A DNA stretch of 64,000 nucleotides from Pseudarthrobacter sp. NIBRBAC000502772 (GTDB lineage Bacteria; Actinomycetota; Actinomycetes; Actinomycetales; Micrococcaceae), in NCBI RefSeq assembly GCF_006517235.1, contig NZ_CP041188.1:434001-498000 (forward strand). The letters run 5' to 3'. The notes below the pieces were generated by a model, which was not told where the DNA came from, ran no database searches, and saw only the letters and a list, made by a program, of their open reading frames with translations. The position numbers and the translations under genes were made by a program. Position 1 is the first letter of the stretch. Each line of letters starts with the position of its first letter. Positions 48,319 through 55,951 of this stretch are shown here, piece after piece.

Positions 48319-48864
48319 ATGACTGCAATCGCAACTGCAAAAGCAACCATCCACACGAGCCTCGGCGACATCGTCGTTAATCTCTTCGGCAACCATGCCC
48401 CGAAGACGGTCAAGAACTTCGTTGGCCTGGCCACCGGGGAGCAGGCCTGGACCCACCCGGAGACCGGTGAGGACAAGACGGGCACGCCGCTGTATGACGG
48501 CACCATCTTCCACCGCATCATCAAGGACTTCATGATCCAGGCCGGCGATCCGCTGGGCCGCGGCGTGGGCGGACCCGGCTACAAGTTCGACGACGAAATC
48601 CACCCCGAACTCAGCTTCAACGCCCCCTACAAACTGGCCATGGCCAACGCCGGCATCCAGGCGGGCAAGGGCACCAACGGTTCGCAGTTCTTCATCACCA
48701 CCATCCCCACCGACTGGCTTCAGGGCAAGCACAGCATCTTCGGCGAGGTTGCTGACGAGGACTCCAAGAAGGTCGTCGACGCCATCGAGGGCGTCCGCAC
48801 CGGAATGGGCGACCGCCCGGTTGAAGACGTCACCATCAACAGCATCGACATCGAGCAGCTCTAA
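48319..48864 (+). CDS. ppiA: Peptidyl-prolyl cis-trans isomerase (cyclophilin)
   Basis: This 181-residue cyclophilin fold lacks a signal peptide, so it is cytoplasmic. The active-site segments F-H-R-I-I-K-D-F-M-I-Q-A-G-D, A-M-A-N-A and G-S-Q-F-F-I-T are present. It speeds proline isomerisation during protein folding. The ATG at 48319 is chosen because homology starts there; the frame is open to 48211. Its location right of gyrA matches Rv0009 of Mycobacterium. The rhomboid gene follows after eight bases. Confidence 0.93.
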   Translation: MTAIATAKATIHTSLGDIVVNLFGNHAPKTVKNFVGLATGEQAWTHPETGEDKTGTPLYDGTIFHRIIKDFMIQAGDPLGRGVGGPGYKFDDEIHPELSFNAPYKLAMANAGIQAGKGTNGSQFFITTIPTDWLQGKHSIFGEVADEDSKKVVDAIEGVRTGMGDRPVEDVTINSIDIEQL

Positions 48865-48872
48865 CCCATCAC

Positions 48873-49754
48873 ATGAGCTACGGAATTCCGGCGGCCGAGC
48901 CGTCCGCGCAGGTTCCGGTGTGCCCCAGGCACCCGGACCGGCCCTCCTATGTGCGCTGCCAGCGCTGCGGCCGCCCAGCGTGCCCGGACTGCCAGCGGGC
49001 GGCCGCCGTCGGATTCCAGTGTGTTGACTGCGTCAACGAAACAAAGCGCACGACGCCGGCGGTCAAGACTGTCTACGGCGGCGCCGTGGCAACCGGCAAA
49101 CCCATAGTGACGTTTGGAATCATCGCCCTGTGCGCGGTGATGTACGTTCTGCAATGGGTGGTCCCCGGTGAGTGGATCTACCAGAACCTGGCGTTCGCGA
49201 ATGTTTTTGCCACTCCCGAATTCGGTGAGTTCGAACCGTGGCGGATGCTGACGGCGGCGTTCCTGCACTCCCAGGGATTCATCCTCCATATTGTGCTGAA
49301 CATGTACATGCTGTGGATTTTCGGCCAGGCACTCGAACCGCTTCTGGGCCGGGTCCGCTTCCTGGCGTTGTATCTCATCTCTGCCATCGGAGGGTCTGTC
49401 GGCTATCTCTTGCTGACCCCCGGCTACGTGCCCGGCGTGCCTCTTGCCGGAGTGGTGGGTGCCTCGGGGGCGATCTTTGGACTCTTCGGGGCGATGCTGC
49501 TGGTACAGCGACACCGCGGCGGGGATACGCGGCAGCTGTGGATCCTGATCGCCATCAACGGCGTGATCGGATTTGTGGTCCCCCAGATCGCCTGGCAGGC
49601 CCACCTGGGCGGGCTCGTCACAGGAGCCCTGTGCGCTGCCGTCATTGCGTACGCGCCCCGGGGCCCGCGGCAGCGTCTGCTGCACGCCGCCGGACTGGCC
49701 GGAGTGGTTCTCCTGCTGGCCCTGGCGAGCTGGCTCCGCGTCACGGCCGGTTGA
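48873..49754 (+). CDS. Rhomboid-family intramembrane serine protease with B-box-type zinc finger
   Basis: This is a 293-residue protein. The N-terminal ~45 residues hold a Cys/His zinc ribbon (C-P-R-H-P-D-R-P..C-Q-R-C-G-R-P-A-C-P-D-C..C-V-D-C). Six or seven membrane helices follow. The rhomboid catalytic Ser is in V-G-A-S-G-A and the His in W-Q-A-H-L-G-G; the oxyanion H-I-V-L-N-M-Y segment is present. It cleaves membrane helices of unknown substrates. It is probably cotranscribed with ppiA and followed by a good terminator. Confidence 0.93.
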   Translation: MSYGIPAAEPSAQVPVCPRHPDRPSYVRCQRCGRPACPDCQRAAAVGFQCVDCVNETKRTTPAVKTVYGGAVATGKPIVTFGIIALCAVMYVLQWVVPGEWIYQNLAFANVFATPEFGEFEPWRMLTAAFLHSQGFILHIVLNMYMLWIFGQALEPLLGRVRFLALYLISAIGGSVGYLLLTPGYVPGVPLAGVVGASGAIFGLFGAMLLVQRHRGGDTRQLWILIAINGVIGFVVPQIAWQAHLGGLVTGALCAAVIAYAPRGPRQRLLHAAGLAGVVLLLALASWLRVTAG

Positions 49755-49792
49755 CCGTCCGGGTCCTCAGGCCCAGCTCCAACAGACCACTT

Positions 49793-49827
49793 AGACCCCG
49801 GCGTCCCAACGGACCCCGGGGTCTTTT
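49793..49827 (+). terminator. Terminator after the rhomboid gene
   Basis: AGACCCCGG (49793-49801) pairs with CCGGGGTCT (49816-49824), followed by TTT. It lies 39 bases after the stop. Confidence 0.75.
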
Positions 49828-49947
49828 CTGTGCCGGGTGAGGCTTCCGCATCGCGCTGCCCGTTCACTTGCTGCGTGCGTCCCGGCGTGCGAGCAGCCGG
49901 TGGTCCGCGTCAAGCCACGACGACGGCGCCGAAGTTATCCACAGTGG

Positions 49948-49987
49948 TTATCCACACTGTTGGTAACTTACACGGGTGTAGTTCAGG
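49948..49987 (+). repeat. Duplicated DnaA-box/palindrome unit, copy A
   Basis: A TTATCCACA box is followed by TGTT and the 19-base imperfect palindrome AACTTACACGGGTGTAGTT (49965-49983). Copy B at 50190 has the same order and matches at about 28 of 40 positions. Confidence 0.6.
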
Positions 49988-50189
49988 ATTTCGATGTGCC
50001 CCTGCTCCCGGGTGTCCGCCCTTTTGCCGGATTGGATCATCCGGTTGTCCACAATTGTGGACAACACCCGGGGATGCGCCTGTGGTTAAGTGGAAAAACA
50101 CGCCATTTGAGCCCGACCTGTGGATATCCTGGCCATTTTCCGCGCCGGGGGCCCATACGAGGGGATCCGGCCTGCCCGTATCAACAGGG

Positions 50190-50229
50190 TTATTCACAGT
50201 GTTAACAACTTACAGACATGTAGTTAACC
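50190..50229 (+). repeat. Duplicated DnaA-box/palindrome unit, copy B
   Basis: TTATTCACA is followed by TGTT and AACTTACAGACATGTAGTT (50207-50225). The pairing of the palindrome arms is kept although the central bases differ from copy A. Confidence 0.6.
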
Positions 50230-50407
50230 ATCAGTGTTTCCCCGACTGGGGCAGCTGAGGCGTCCGCTCGGGCCGTCCTGTGGATTGTTGTCCACAACTG
50301 TGGATAACTTGTGGGTAGTCCAGTGTTAGTAAGTGGATAACACGGTGTGTGCGAGGGTGTTCCTACGCAGCATCGGACCCAGCAAGCTTCCAGCCAGGAG
50401 GACCGCC

Positions 50408-50881
50408 TTGAGCGCCACCGCAACAACCCAGCACATCTACCTCGACAAGCAGCACCCCGCGGTATGGCGCGCTCTCAACGGTCTGGGGCTGAAAGTGCGC
50501 GAAGCCGCCGACGCGGCCGGGATTGACCGCAAGACCATAGAGCTGCTCAACGTGCGGATCTCCCAGATCAACGGCTGTGCCTATTGCCTCGACATGCATG
50601 TACGGGACGCCATGGAGGCCGGGGAGAGCCAGCAGCGGCTTGCTGTCCTGCCGGCGTGGCGCGAGACGGCCCTGTTCACGGACAAGGAGCGGGCTGCCCT
50701 TGCCTTGGCAGAATGCATCACCGAACTGCCGGACCACCGGACCACCGAGCTTGAGGAAGGATATGCGCGTCAGCACCTCAGCGCCGACGAATTTTCGGCG
50801 GTCAGCTGGCTGGTGATCACCATGAATGCCTTTAACCGGGTGTCCATCACCAGCCACCATCCGGTCCGCCGGGATCGCTGA
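50408..50881 (+). CDS. AhpD-like carboxymuconolactone decarboxylase-family protein
   Basis: This 157-residue protein has the AhpD core C-A-Y-C-L-D-M-H (redox C-x-x-C plus His), typical of alkylhydroperoxidase-like thiol peroxidases and related dehydrogenase partners. A TTG start at 50408 is selected because a strong AGGAGG lies seven bases upstream and family similarity begins just after. The gene is isolated and flanked on both sides by DnaA-box-rich DNA. A peroxidase or other thiol-redox role is a family inference. Confidence 0.83.
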   Translation: MSATATTQHIYLDKQHPAVWRALNGLGLKVREAADAAGIDRKTIELLNVRISQINGCAYCLDMHVRDAMEAGESQQRLAVLPAWRETALFTDKERAALALAECITELPDHRTTELEEGYARQHLSADEFSAVSWLVITMNAFNRVSITSHHPVRRDR

Positions 50882-51013
50882 CGGGCCCAGAACCGGTAAC
50901 GGACCACGCAGGACACGGGCAGGGCAACTGAGATTGCCCCGGGCCTTTAGCGGACTCCCGGATGTGCCTCCGGGTGGTGACACCAAGGATCGCCGTGGTC
51001 GGGTCAGTGTGAA

Positions 51014-51164
51014 TTATCCACAGCCAATCCACAATGTTAATAACTGTCCGTCCGAGCGCTTTGGATCCGGTCCCGTGCGCCATGGCCTGCACGGGCGGCT
51101 ATCGGTTCCGGCGCCGGGAAAAGTTATACACATTGTGGATAACTTTCCCAACAGCTGTGGACAA
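51014..51164. other. DnaA-box-rich intergenic region, part 2
   Basis: TTATCCACA (51014), TTATACACA (51124), TGTGGATAA (51134) and TGTGGACAA (51156) lie between the AhpD-like gene and tag. The word CACAATGTTAATAACT near 51031 resembles the CACxxTGTTxxxAACT core of the duplicated units of part 1. Confidence 0.72.
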
Positions 51165-51209
51165 CAGACGCCGGCGGGGCATCCGGTCAGCGCCCCGCGG
51201 AGCGGCAGG

Positions 51210-51842
51210 TCAGCCGGTCCAGACGCCTGAGGATCCGCGCCGGTGGCTGTCCAGAAGATGGGTGTCCACCATTCCGATGGCTTCCATCAGCGCGAACATG
51301 GTGGTGGGGCCAACGAACGAGAATCCCTGCGTCCGCAGCGCCTTGGAGAGCGCCACCGATTCCGGTGACTGCGTGGGGATCTCCGCGTGCGTGACCGGCT
51401 GGGGAGTGGCCCGGGGCTGGAACTGCCACACGAAGTCAACCAGGCCTTCCCGCTCGCGCAACGCGATGGTGGCCCGGGCATTGGTGATGGCGGCACGGAT
51501 CTTGAGCCGGTTGCGGACGATGCCGGGATCCTGGAGCAGGCGCTCAACATCCGCTTCCGTAAAAGCGGCAACTGCGTCCGGCTGGAAGTCGAGGAAAGCC
51601 TGACGGAAGGCGGGGCGCTTCCGGAGGATCGTTGCCCACGAGAGACCTGCCTGGAAGCCCTCAAGGCAGATGCGCTCGTACAGGCCTTGTTCGTCCCGGA
51701 CGGGCAGGCCCCATTCGGAGTCGTAGTACTCGCGCAATAGCGGATCCGCGGCGGCCCACGGCGGACGGGCGAGGCCGTCGTCGCCCAGGACAGTTCCGTC
51801 CACACTCTCGTTTAGGGGCCGGGCGGCGGCAGCGGGAGTCAT
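51210..51842 (-). CDS. tag: DNA-3-methyladenine glycosylase I, variant lacking zinc ligands
   Basis: This 210-residue TagI-fold enzyme excises 3-methyladenine from DNA. Conserved parts include D-P-L-L-R-E-Y-Y-D-S-E-W-G, the E-x-x-Q-A-G-L-S-W helix and F-V-G-P-T-T-x-x-A-L-M-E-A. In E. coli Tag, zinc is held by Cys4, His17, His175 and Cys179. Here the equivalents of Cys4, His17 and Cys179 appear to be Pro, Tyr and Ser/His, leaving only the His of V-D-T-H. The fold may be stabilised without metal, as in a possible subfamily. Confidence 0.85.
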   Translation of the reverse strand: MTPAAAARPLNESVDGTVLGDDGLARPPWAAADPLLREYYDSEWGLPVRDEQGLYERICLEGFQAGLSWATILRKRPAFRQAFLDFQPDAVAAFTEADVERLLQDPGIVRNRLKIRAAITNARATIALREREGLVDFVWQFQPRATPQPVTHAEIPTQSPESVALSKALRTQGFSFVGPTTMFALMEAIGMVDTHLLDSHRRGSSGVWTG

Positions 51843-51860
51843 GCGGGTCCTGCGGTCAGG

Positions 51861-52115
51861 TCAGGAACGCCAGCGCGTGGTCATCAGGAAGCCGATGATG
51901 GCAATGCCGAAGCCGGCCACGATATTCCACGACTCCCAGGCCTGGACAGGAAACCGGCCCTCGCTGATGTAGAACGTGATGATCCAGAAGAGCCCGATGA
52001 TCATCAGGCCGAACATCACCGGCTTGAACCAAACAGCGTTGGGCTTATACGCCTGCGCCCCGGAAGCGGGCTGCGCGGCGGTGGAAGTCTTCTTGCGAGG
52101 CTTTGACTCGGGCAC
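51861..52115 (-). CDS. crgA: Cell division protein CrgA
   Basis: This 84-residue protein starts at GTG 52115 after AAGGAG at six bases. A polar N-terminus (P-E-S-K-P-R-K-K-T) is followed by two membrane helices, about 35-55 and 63-82, with the conserved N-P/N-A-V-W-F-K-P motif before the first. CrgA sits at the division septum and interacts with FtsZ, FtsQ, FtsI and PBPs in actinobacteria. A longer open frame to 52490 runs antisense through the sortase gene and was rejected. It occupies the Rv0011c position. Confidence 0.92.
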   Translation of the reverse strand: MPESKPRKKTSTAAQPASGAQAYKPNAVWFKPVMFGLMIIGLFWIITFYISEGRFPVQAWESWNIVAGFGIAIIGFLMTTRWRS

Positions 52116-52290
52116 GGGCTCTCCTTGGCGGACTGGAGCAAGCTCGGCGCCGCGGGCTTGATATCCTGCAAGAAGGAAGTTGCCAGCGGTCTGCGCGATC
52201 TTGGTCAAATCTGGATTCTTACTAGCAGTCAATTCTAGCCGTAGTTCAGGGCATTCAAACGCCCATCGCGGCCACCCCGGAGGAGAACGC

Positions 52291-53091
52291 GTGGTAGTGC
52301 AGGAGAAGGCGAGGCGCGCCGCTACGCGGCCCGCCCGTGCGGCGCCCGTCCGCGCTTCCCTTCTGCGTGGCACAGTGCAGGTGCTCGGCGAGCTGCTCAT
52401 CACGGCCGGCATTATCCTCCTGCTCTTTGTGGGCTGGCAGCTGTGGTGGACCAACATCGAATCCGACGCCAAGCAGAGTGCCGTCATCAAGGAGTTCGCC
52501 CAAGGGCTGGGCGGCGCGGTGCCTGCAAGCCCGGAACCGGATCCATCGGCAGCGCCCGTGGATTACGGCACCCCGGCCGTTGCCGCGGCACCAGGCCATG
52601 CCGGCACCATCGGCATCATGTATATCCCCCGCTTTGGCCCCAGCTACACCCGGCCCATCGTGCAGGGAACCACCGGGGATGTCCTGGATACGCTGGGGCT
52701 TGGCCATTACGCCAACACCGCCATGCCCGGCGCCGTCGGTAACTTCGCGGTGGCCGGCCACAGGCAGACGCACGGTGCCGTCCTAGACAATATCCACACT
52801 CTTGTCCCGGGGGACAAAATCTACGTCCAGACCAAGGACGGCTACTACATCTATGTCTTCCGAAACAACCAGATTGTGATGCCGTCCCGGACCGATGTCC
52901 TGGAACCGGTCCCCACCCGACCCGGCGCCACTCCCACCGAAAGCTTCCTCACCATGACCAGTTGCAATCCGCGCTTCGGCGCCGAAGAACGCATCATCGC
53001 GTACGCGCTGCTGGACAGCTGGCAGCCTGCCGCGGCGGGCCCGCCGGCCGAGATCGCCGCCCAGGTGGCCGCAGCCGTGGGAGGAAACTGA
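52291..53091 (+). CDS. Class E sortase
   Basis: The protein has 266 residues. A basic N-terminus and one membrane helix (about 29-50, L-L-I-T-A-G-I-I-L-L-L-F-V) anchor it, with the catalytic domain outside. The catalytic His is in V-A-G-H-R-Q-T-H, and the Cys in T-M-T-S-C-N-P-R-F with a downstream Arg. Sortases attach LPxTG-like proteins to peptidoglycan; class E enzymes often prefer LAxTG. GTG at 52291 follows GGAGGAG. It heads a unit with a small membrane protein and the amidotransferase. Confidence 0.9.
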   Translation: MVVQEKARRAATRPARAAPVRASLLRGTVQVLGELLITAGIILLLFVGWQLWWTNIESDAKQSAVIKEFAQGLGGAVPASPEPDPSAAPVDYGTPAVAAAPGHAGTIGIMYIPRFGPSYTRPIVQGTTGDVLDTLGLGHYANTAMPGAVGNFAVAGHRQTHGAVLDNIHTLVPGDKIYVQTKDGYYIYVFRNNQIVMPSRTDVLEPVPTRPGATPTESFLTMTSCNPRFGAEERIIAYALLDSWQPAAAGPPAEIAAQVAAAVGGN

Positions 53092-53093
53092 GT

Positions 53094-53264
53094 ATGTACG
53101 GCTGGATTTTCCGCCACCTGCCCGGCCCCCTCTGGCTGCGGATCCTCACGTCGCTGGTGCTCATCGCCGGCGCACTGATCCTGATGGTTCAGTTCCTGTT
53201 CCCATGGATGTCCGGGTTCACCGCATTCACCGACTCAACGATTGGTTCTGCAAGCCAGCCATGA
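53094..53264 (+). CDS. Small single-helix membrane protein (56 aa)
   Basis: ATG at 53094 lies two bases after the sortase stop; the GGAGGAAACTG that serves as its ribosome site is within the end of that gene. The protein has a basic start (Y-G-W-I-F-R-H-L-P-G-P), one membrane helix (about 16-36) and a short polar C-terminus. Its stop overlaps the ATG of the next gene. Co-translation with the sortase and amidotransferase genes argues that it is real. I do not know its function. Confidence 0.72.
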   Translation: MYGWIFRHLPGPLWLRILTSLVLIAGALILMVQFLFPWMSGFTAFTDSTIGSASQP

Positions 53265-53902
53265 CCACAACCAAAATCCTGGTCGTAGACAACTACGACA
53301 GCTTCGTTTACACCTTGGTGGGCTACCTCCAGGAACTCGGCGCCGAGACCACCGTTGTCCGCAACGACGACGTGACCCTCGCTGAGGCCATCGAGATGGC
53401 ACAAACGCGCGACGGCGTCCTCATCTCACCCGGTCCGGGAAACCCCGCCGAGGCGGGCGTGTGCATTGAGCTGATCAAGTGGTGCGGGGCGAACAACAAG
53501 CCGATGTTCGGTGTGTGCCTGGGCCATCAGGCCCTGGCCGAAGCCTATGGCGGCACGGTGACCCACGCGCCGGAGCTGATGCACGGCAAGACCTCGCTGG
53601 TGGAGCACAACGGCACCAGCGTCTTCGCCGGGCTCCCCTCCCCCGTGACAGCGACGCGCTACCACTCGCTGGCAGCGGTAAGGGACACCATCCCCGACGT
53701 CCTGGAGATCACCGCCGAGACCGCAACCGGCGTCGTGATGGGCCTCCAGCACCGCACTGCCCCGCTGTGCGGCGTGCAGTTCCACCCGGAGTCGGTCCTG
53801 ACCGAAGGCGGCTACCAGATGCTGGGCAACTGGCTCGAGTCCCTGGGAATGGCGGGAGCCGCCGCCCGTGCCGCCACGCTGAGCCCGCTCATCCAGCACT
53901 GA
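53261..53902 (+). CDS. Class I glutamine amidotransferase (anthranilate/aminodeoxychorismate synthase component II)
   Basis: This 213-residue protein has the catalytic nucleophile in F-G-V-C-L-G-H-Q-A and the His-Glu pair in V-Q-F-H-P-E-S-V-L. It supplies ammonia from glutamine to a chorismate-binding partner, for tryptophan (TrpG) or folate (PabA) synthesis. No trpE or pabB is nearby, so the pathway is undecided. In Mycobacterium the gene at this place is called trpG (Rv0013). It overlaps the small membrane protein gene (ATGA) and converges on pknB. Confidence 0.9.
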   Translation: MTTTKILVVDNYDSFVYTLVGYLQELGAETTVVRNDDVTLAEAIEMAQTRDGVLISPGPGNPAEAGVCIELIKWCGANNKPMFGVCLGHQALAEAYGGTVTHAPELMHGKTSLVEHNGTSVFAGLPSPVTATRYHSLAAVRDTIPDVLEITAETATGVVMGLQHRTAPLCGVQFHPESVLTEGGYQMLGNWLESLGMAGAAARAATLSPLIQH

Positions 53903-53914
53903 CGGGCACACGAA

Positions 53915-53977
53915 CAACGCGGGGTCACTTCGCGCCCATGTTCCCCTTCGGGATGGGCGCGAAGTGACCCCGCGTTG
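53915..53977. terminator. Bidirectional terminator, 25-bp perfect stem
   Basis: The arms 53915-53939 and 53953-53977 are fully complementary over 25 bases, with a 13-base loop. The hairpin lies between the convergent amidotransferase and pknB genes and can serve both. Confidence 0.8.
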
Positions 53978-53998
53978 CTTTAAGGAGCGGGTGGAGGC

Positions 53999-55936
53999 TT
54001 AGCCCTTTTTAGTGGCTGTGGGCGTGGCCGTGGGCGTTGGCGATGGCGGCGGGGCCGGTTCCTTGGCCACAACAATATTGATCGTCTTGCCCTGGTCGAC
54101 GGCGGCGTTCACCGGGTCACTTTGATCCGTGACCCGGCCCGCCTCCACCTGGGAATTCTCCACTTCCTGGACGTTGGGGACCAGGCCAAGTTCCTTCAGC
54201 GCCGTTTCCGCCTCGGCACGCGTGCGGCCCCGCAGTTCAGGCATGGACACCTTGCCGGTGGAAATCACGATCTCCACCGTGGTGCCCGGGCCCACCATCT
54301 GGCCCGGTGCCGGGCTGGTGGTAATCACCCTGCCGCCGGGAACGGTGGAGCTGTTGGCTGTGGTGGTGGAAGGGGCTCCCACGAGTCCTGCCTGGCGAAG
54401 GATGTCCCGCGCCGCTGCCTCTGTCTGGCCCGGAAGGTTCTCCGGAATCTTGACGGCGCTTGGGCCTTCAGAGATATTCAGGATCACCTCCGCATTGGGG
54501 TCAAGCGAGGTTCCGGCCACTGGGTCAGTGCCGATGGCCGTTCCGCTGGGTATGGTCTCGTGCTTGTTCCGTTTGATCTGCGGGCGCAGGTTGGCACCAT
54601 AAAGTTCCTGCAGGGCCGCCGACTCCGTCAGGGACGCGACCGCCGGGACCGCCACCTTGGGCGGCGGAGGCGCGGGCCGGTTCACCGTGCTGTACAGCCA
54701 GAGACCGCCGCCGCCAAGAACCAGCAGGGTGAAGATCACCAGTGTGGCAATCCACGTACGACGACGGGACTTCTGCCGGGCGGACCGCTCACGTTCCGGA
54801 GCGAAGCCCAAGGGCAGTTCGTCGACATCCGACTGTCCCAGGGTTGCTGCCGCCATGACCGGTACGCCGTCAGTCCGGGTGTCGTCCGCGTTGCGCTGCC
54901 GTCCCGTGGGGGCATCGTCCAGGAAGCCGGCTCCGGTGAGCCCGAACGCCTCTGTCACGGGCGGGCGTTCCGGCGTCGGGACGTGGTCGTTGGGATCGGT
55001 GGGGGCTTCGGTCGGGGCCAGCGCGGGCACGGACACGCCCGCCCGGGCGGCGCGCAGCGCACGCCGGAAGGCGGCGGCGTCCTGGAAACGGTCCGCCCGG
55101 TTCTTCTGCAGAGCCTTGGCCAGGACACTGTCCAGGGCGGCCGAGACCTCCGGGTTCACGCTGCTCGCGGGCTCCGGGATTTCCCTGACGTGCTGGTAGG
55201 CCACGGACACGGGGCTATCACCAATAAAGGGCGGGCGGGCGGTAAGCATTTCGTACAGCAGGCACGCTGCGGAATAGAGGTCGCTGCGCGCATCCACTGT
55301 TTCGCCCCGGGCCTGCTCGGGCGAGAGGTACTGGGCAGTGCCCACCACGGCCTGGGTCTGCGTCATGGTGGCGGATGAATCGGCGATGGCCCGGGCAATC
55401 CCGAAGTCCATGACCTTCACGGAATTGGAGCCTTCGCAGTACATCACGTTGGCGGGTTTGATGTCCCGGTGGACGATGCCAGCCTTGTGGCTGTATTCAA
55501 GGGCAGAAAGCACGCCCAGGCAGAAGTCGATGGCCTGGTCAATGCTGACTTCCTTGGCCCGGATCAGGTCGCGGATGGTCCGGCCCTCAACAAACTCCAT
55601 CACGATATAGGGCACCCGGACACTGTCCTCCGAGCCATCCGGAACCGTGTGTTCGCCAGTGTCGTAAATGGCGACGATGGACGGATGGTTCAGCGCCGCC
55701 ACGGACTGCGCTTCCCGTTTGAAGCGCGCCTGGAACTGCGGATCACGGGCCATATCCGGGCGGAGAAGCTTGATGGCAACGGTCCGGCCAAGCCGGGTAT
55801 CCACTCCGCGGTGGACATCCGCCATTCCCCCGCGGCCGATGATTCCGCCGAGTTCGTAGCGGCCGCTCAGGACACGCTGGTTATCCACCGGGAGGCTGTC
55901 CTCCCGGTGGAGCGGGGTGCGGGCCGAATCACTCAC
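53999..55936 (-). CDS. pknB: Serine/threonine protein kinase PknB with three PASTA domains
   Basis: The protein has about 645 residues. The N-terminal kinase domain shows G-R-G-G-M-A-D-V, V-A-I-K-L-L, H-R-D-I-K-P-A-N, D-F-G and the activation loop T-Q-T-Q-A-V-V-G-T-A. A membrane helix near 390-410 leads to three extracellular PASTA repeats and a Pro/Thr tail. It senses peptidoglycan fragments and phosphorylates cell-wall and division proteins. GTG at 55936 is preferred over TTG at 55942 because of AGGA spacing. It lies 15 bases after pknA. Confidence 0.95.
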   Translation of the reverse strand: MSDSARTPLHREDSLPVDNQRVLSGRYELGGIIGRGGMADVHRGVDTRLGRTVAIKLLRPDMARDPQFQARFKREAQSVAALNHPSIVAIYDTGEHTVPDGSEDSVRVPYIVMEFVEGRTIRDLIRAKEVSIDQAIDFCLGVLSALEYSHKAGIVHRDIKPANVMYCEGSNSVKVMDFGIARAIADSSATMTQTQAVVGTAQYLSPEQARGETVDARSDLYSAACLLYEMLTARPPFIGDSPVSVAYQHVREIPEPASSVNPEVSAALDSVLAKALQKNRADRFQDAAAFRRALRAARAGVSVPALAPTEAPTDPNDHVPTPERPPVTEAFGLTGAGFLDDAPTGRQRNADDTRTDGVPVMAAATLGQSDVDELPLGFAPERERSARQKSRRRTWIATLVIFTLLVLGGGGLWLYSTVNRPAPPPPKVAVPAVASLTESAALQELYGANLRPQIKRNKHETIPSGTAIGTDPVAGTSLDPNAEVILNISEGPSAVKIPENLPGQTEAAARDILRQAGLVGAPSTTTANSSTVPGGRVITTSPAPGQMVGPGTTVEIVISTGKVSMPELRGRTRAEAETALKELGLVPNVQEVENSQVEAGRVTDQSDPVNAAVDQGKTINIVVAKEPAPPPSPTPTATPTATKKG

Positions 55937-55951
55937 CGTCAATCCTGACCG

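Larger units (their letters stand above)
49935..50340. other. DnaA-box-rich intergenic region, part 1
   Basis: About ten DnaA-box-like 9-mers occur in 406 bases: TTATCCACA (49935, 49948), TTGTCCACA/TGTGGACAA (50045, 50056), TGTGGATAT (50119), TTATTCACA (50190), TGTGGATTG (50279), TTGTCCACA (50288), TGTGGATAA (50299) and AGTGGATAA (50332). They occur in both orientations with several close pairs. The region is not part of the dnaA-dnaN oriC, which is 15 kb away. Confidence 0.8.

Noticed and set aside
52116..52490. Upstream extension of CrgA
   Set aside because: It lies antisense over the sortase start region, and the GTG at 52115 has a good AAGGAG site.
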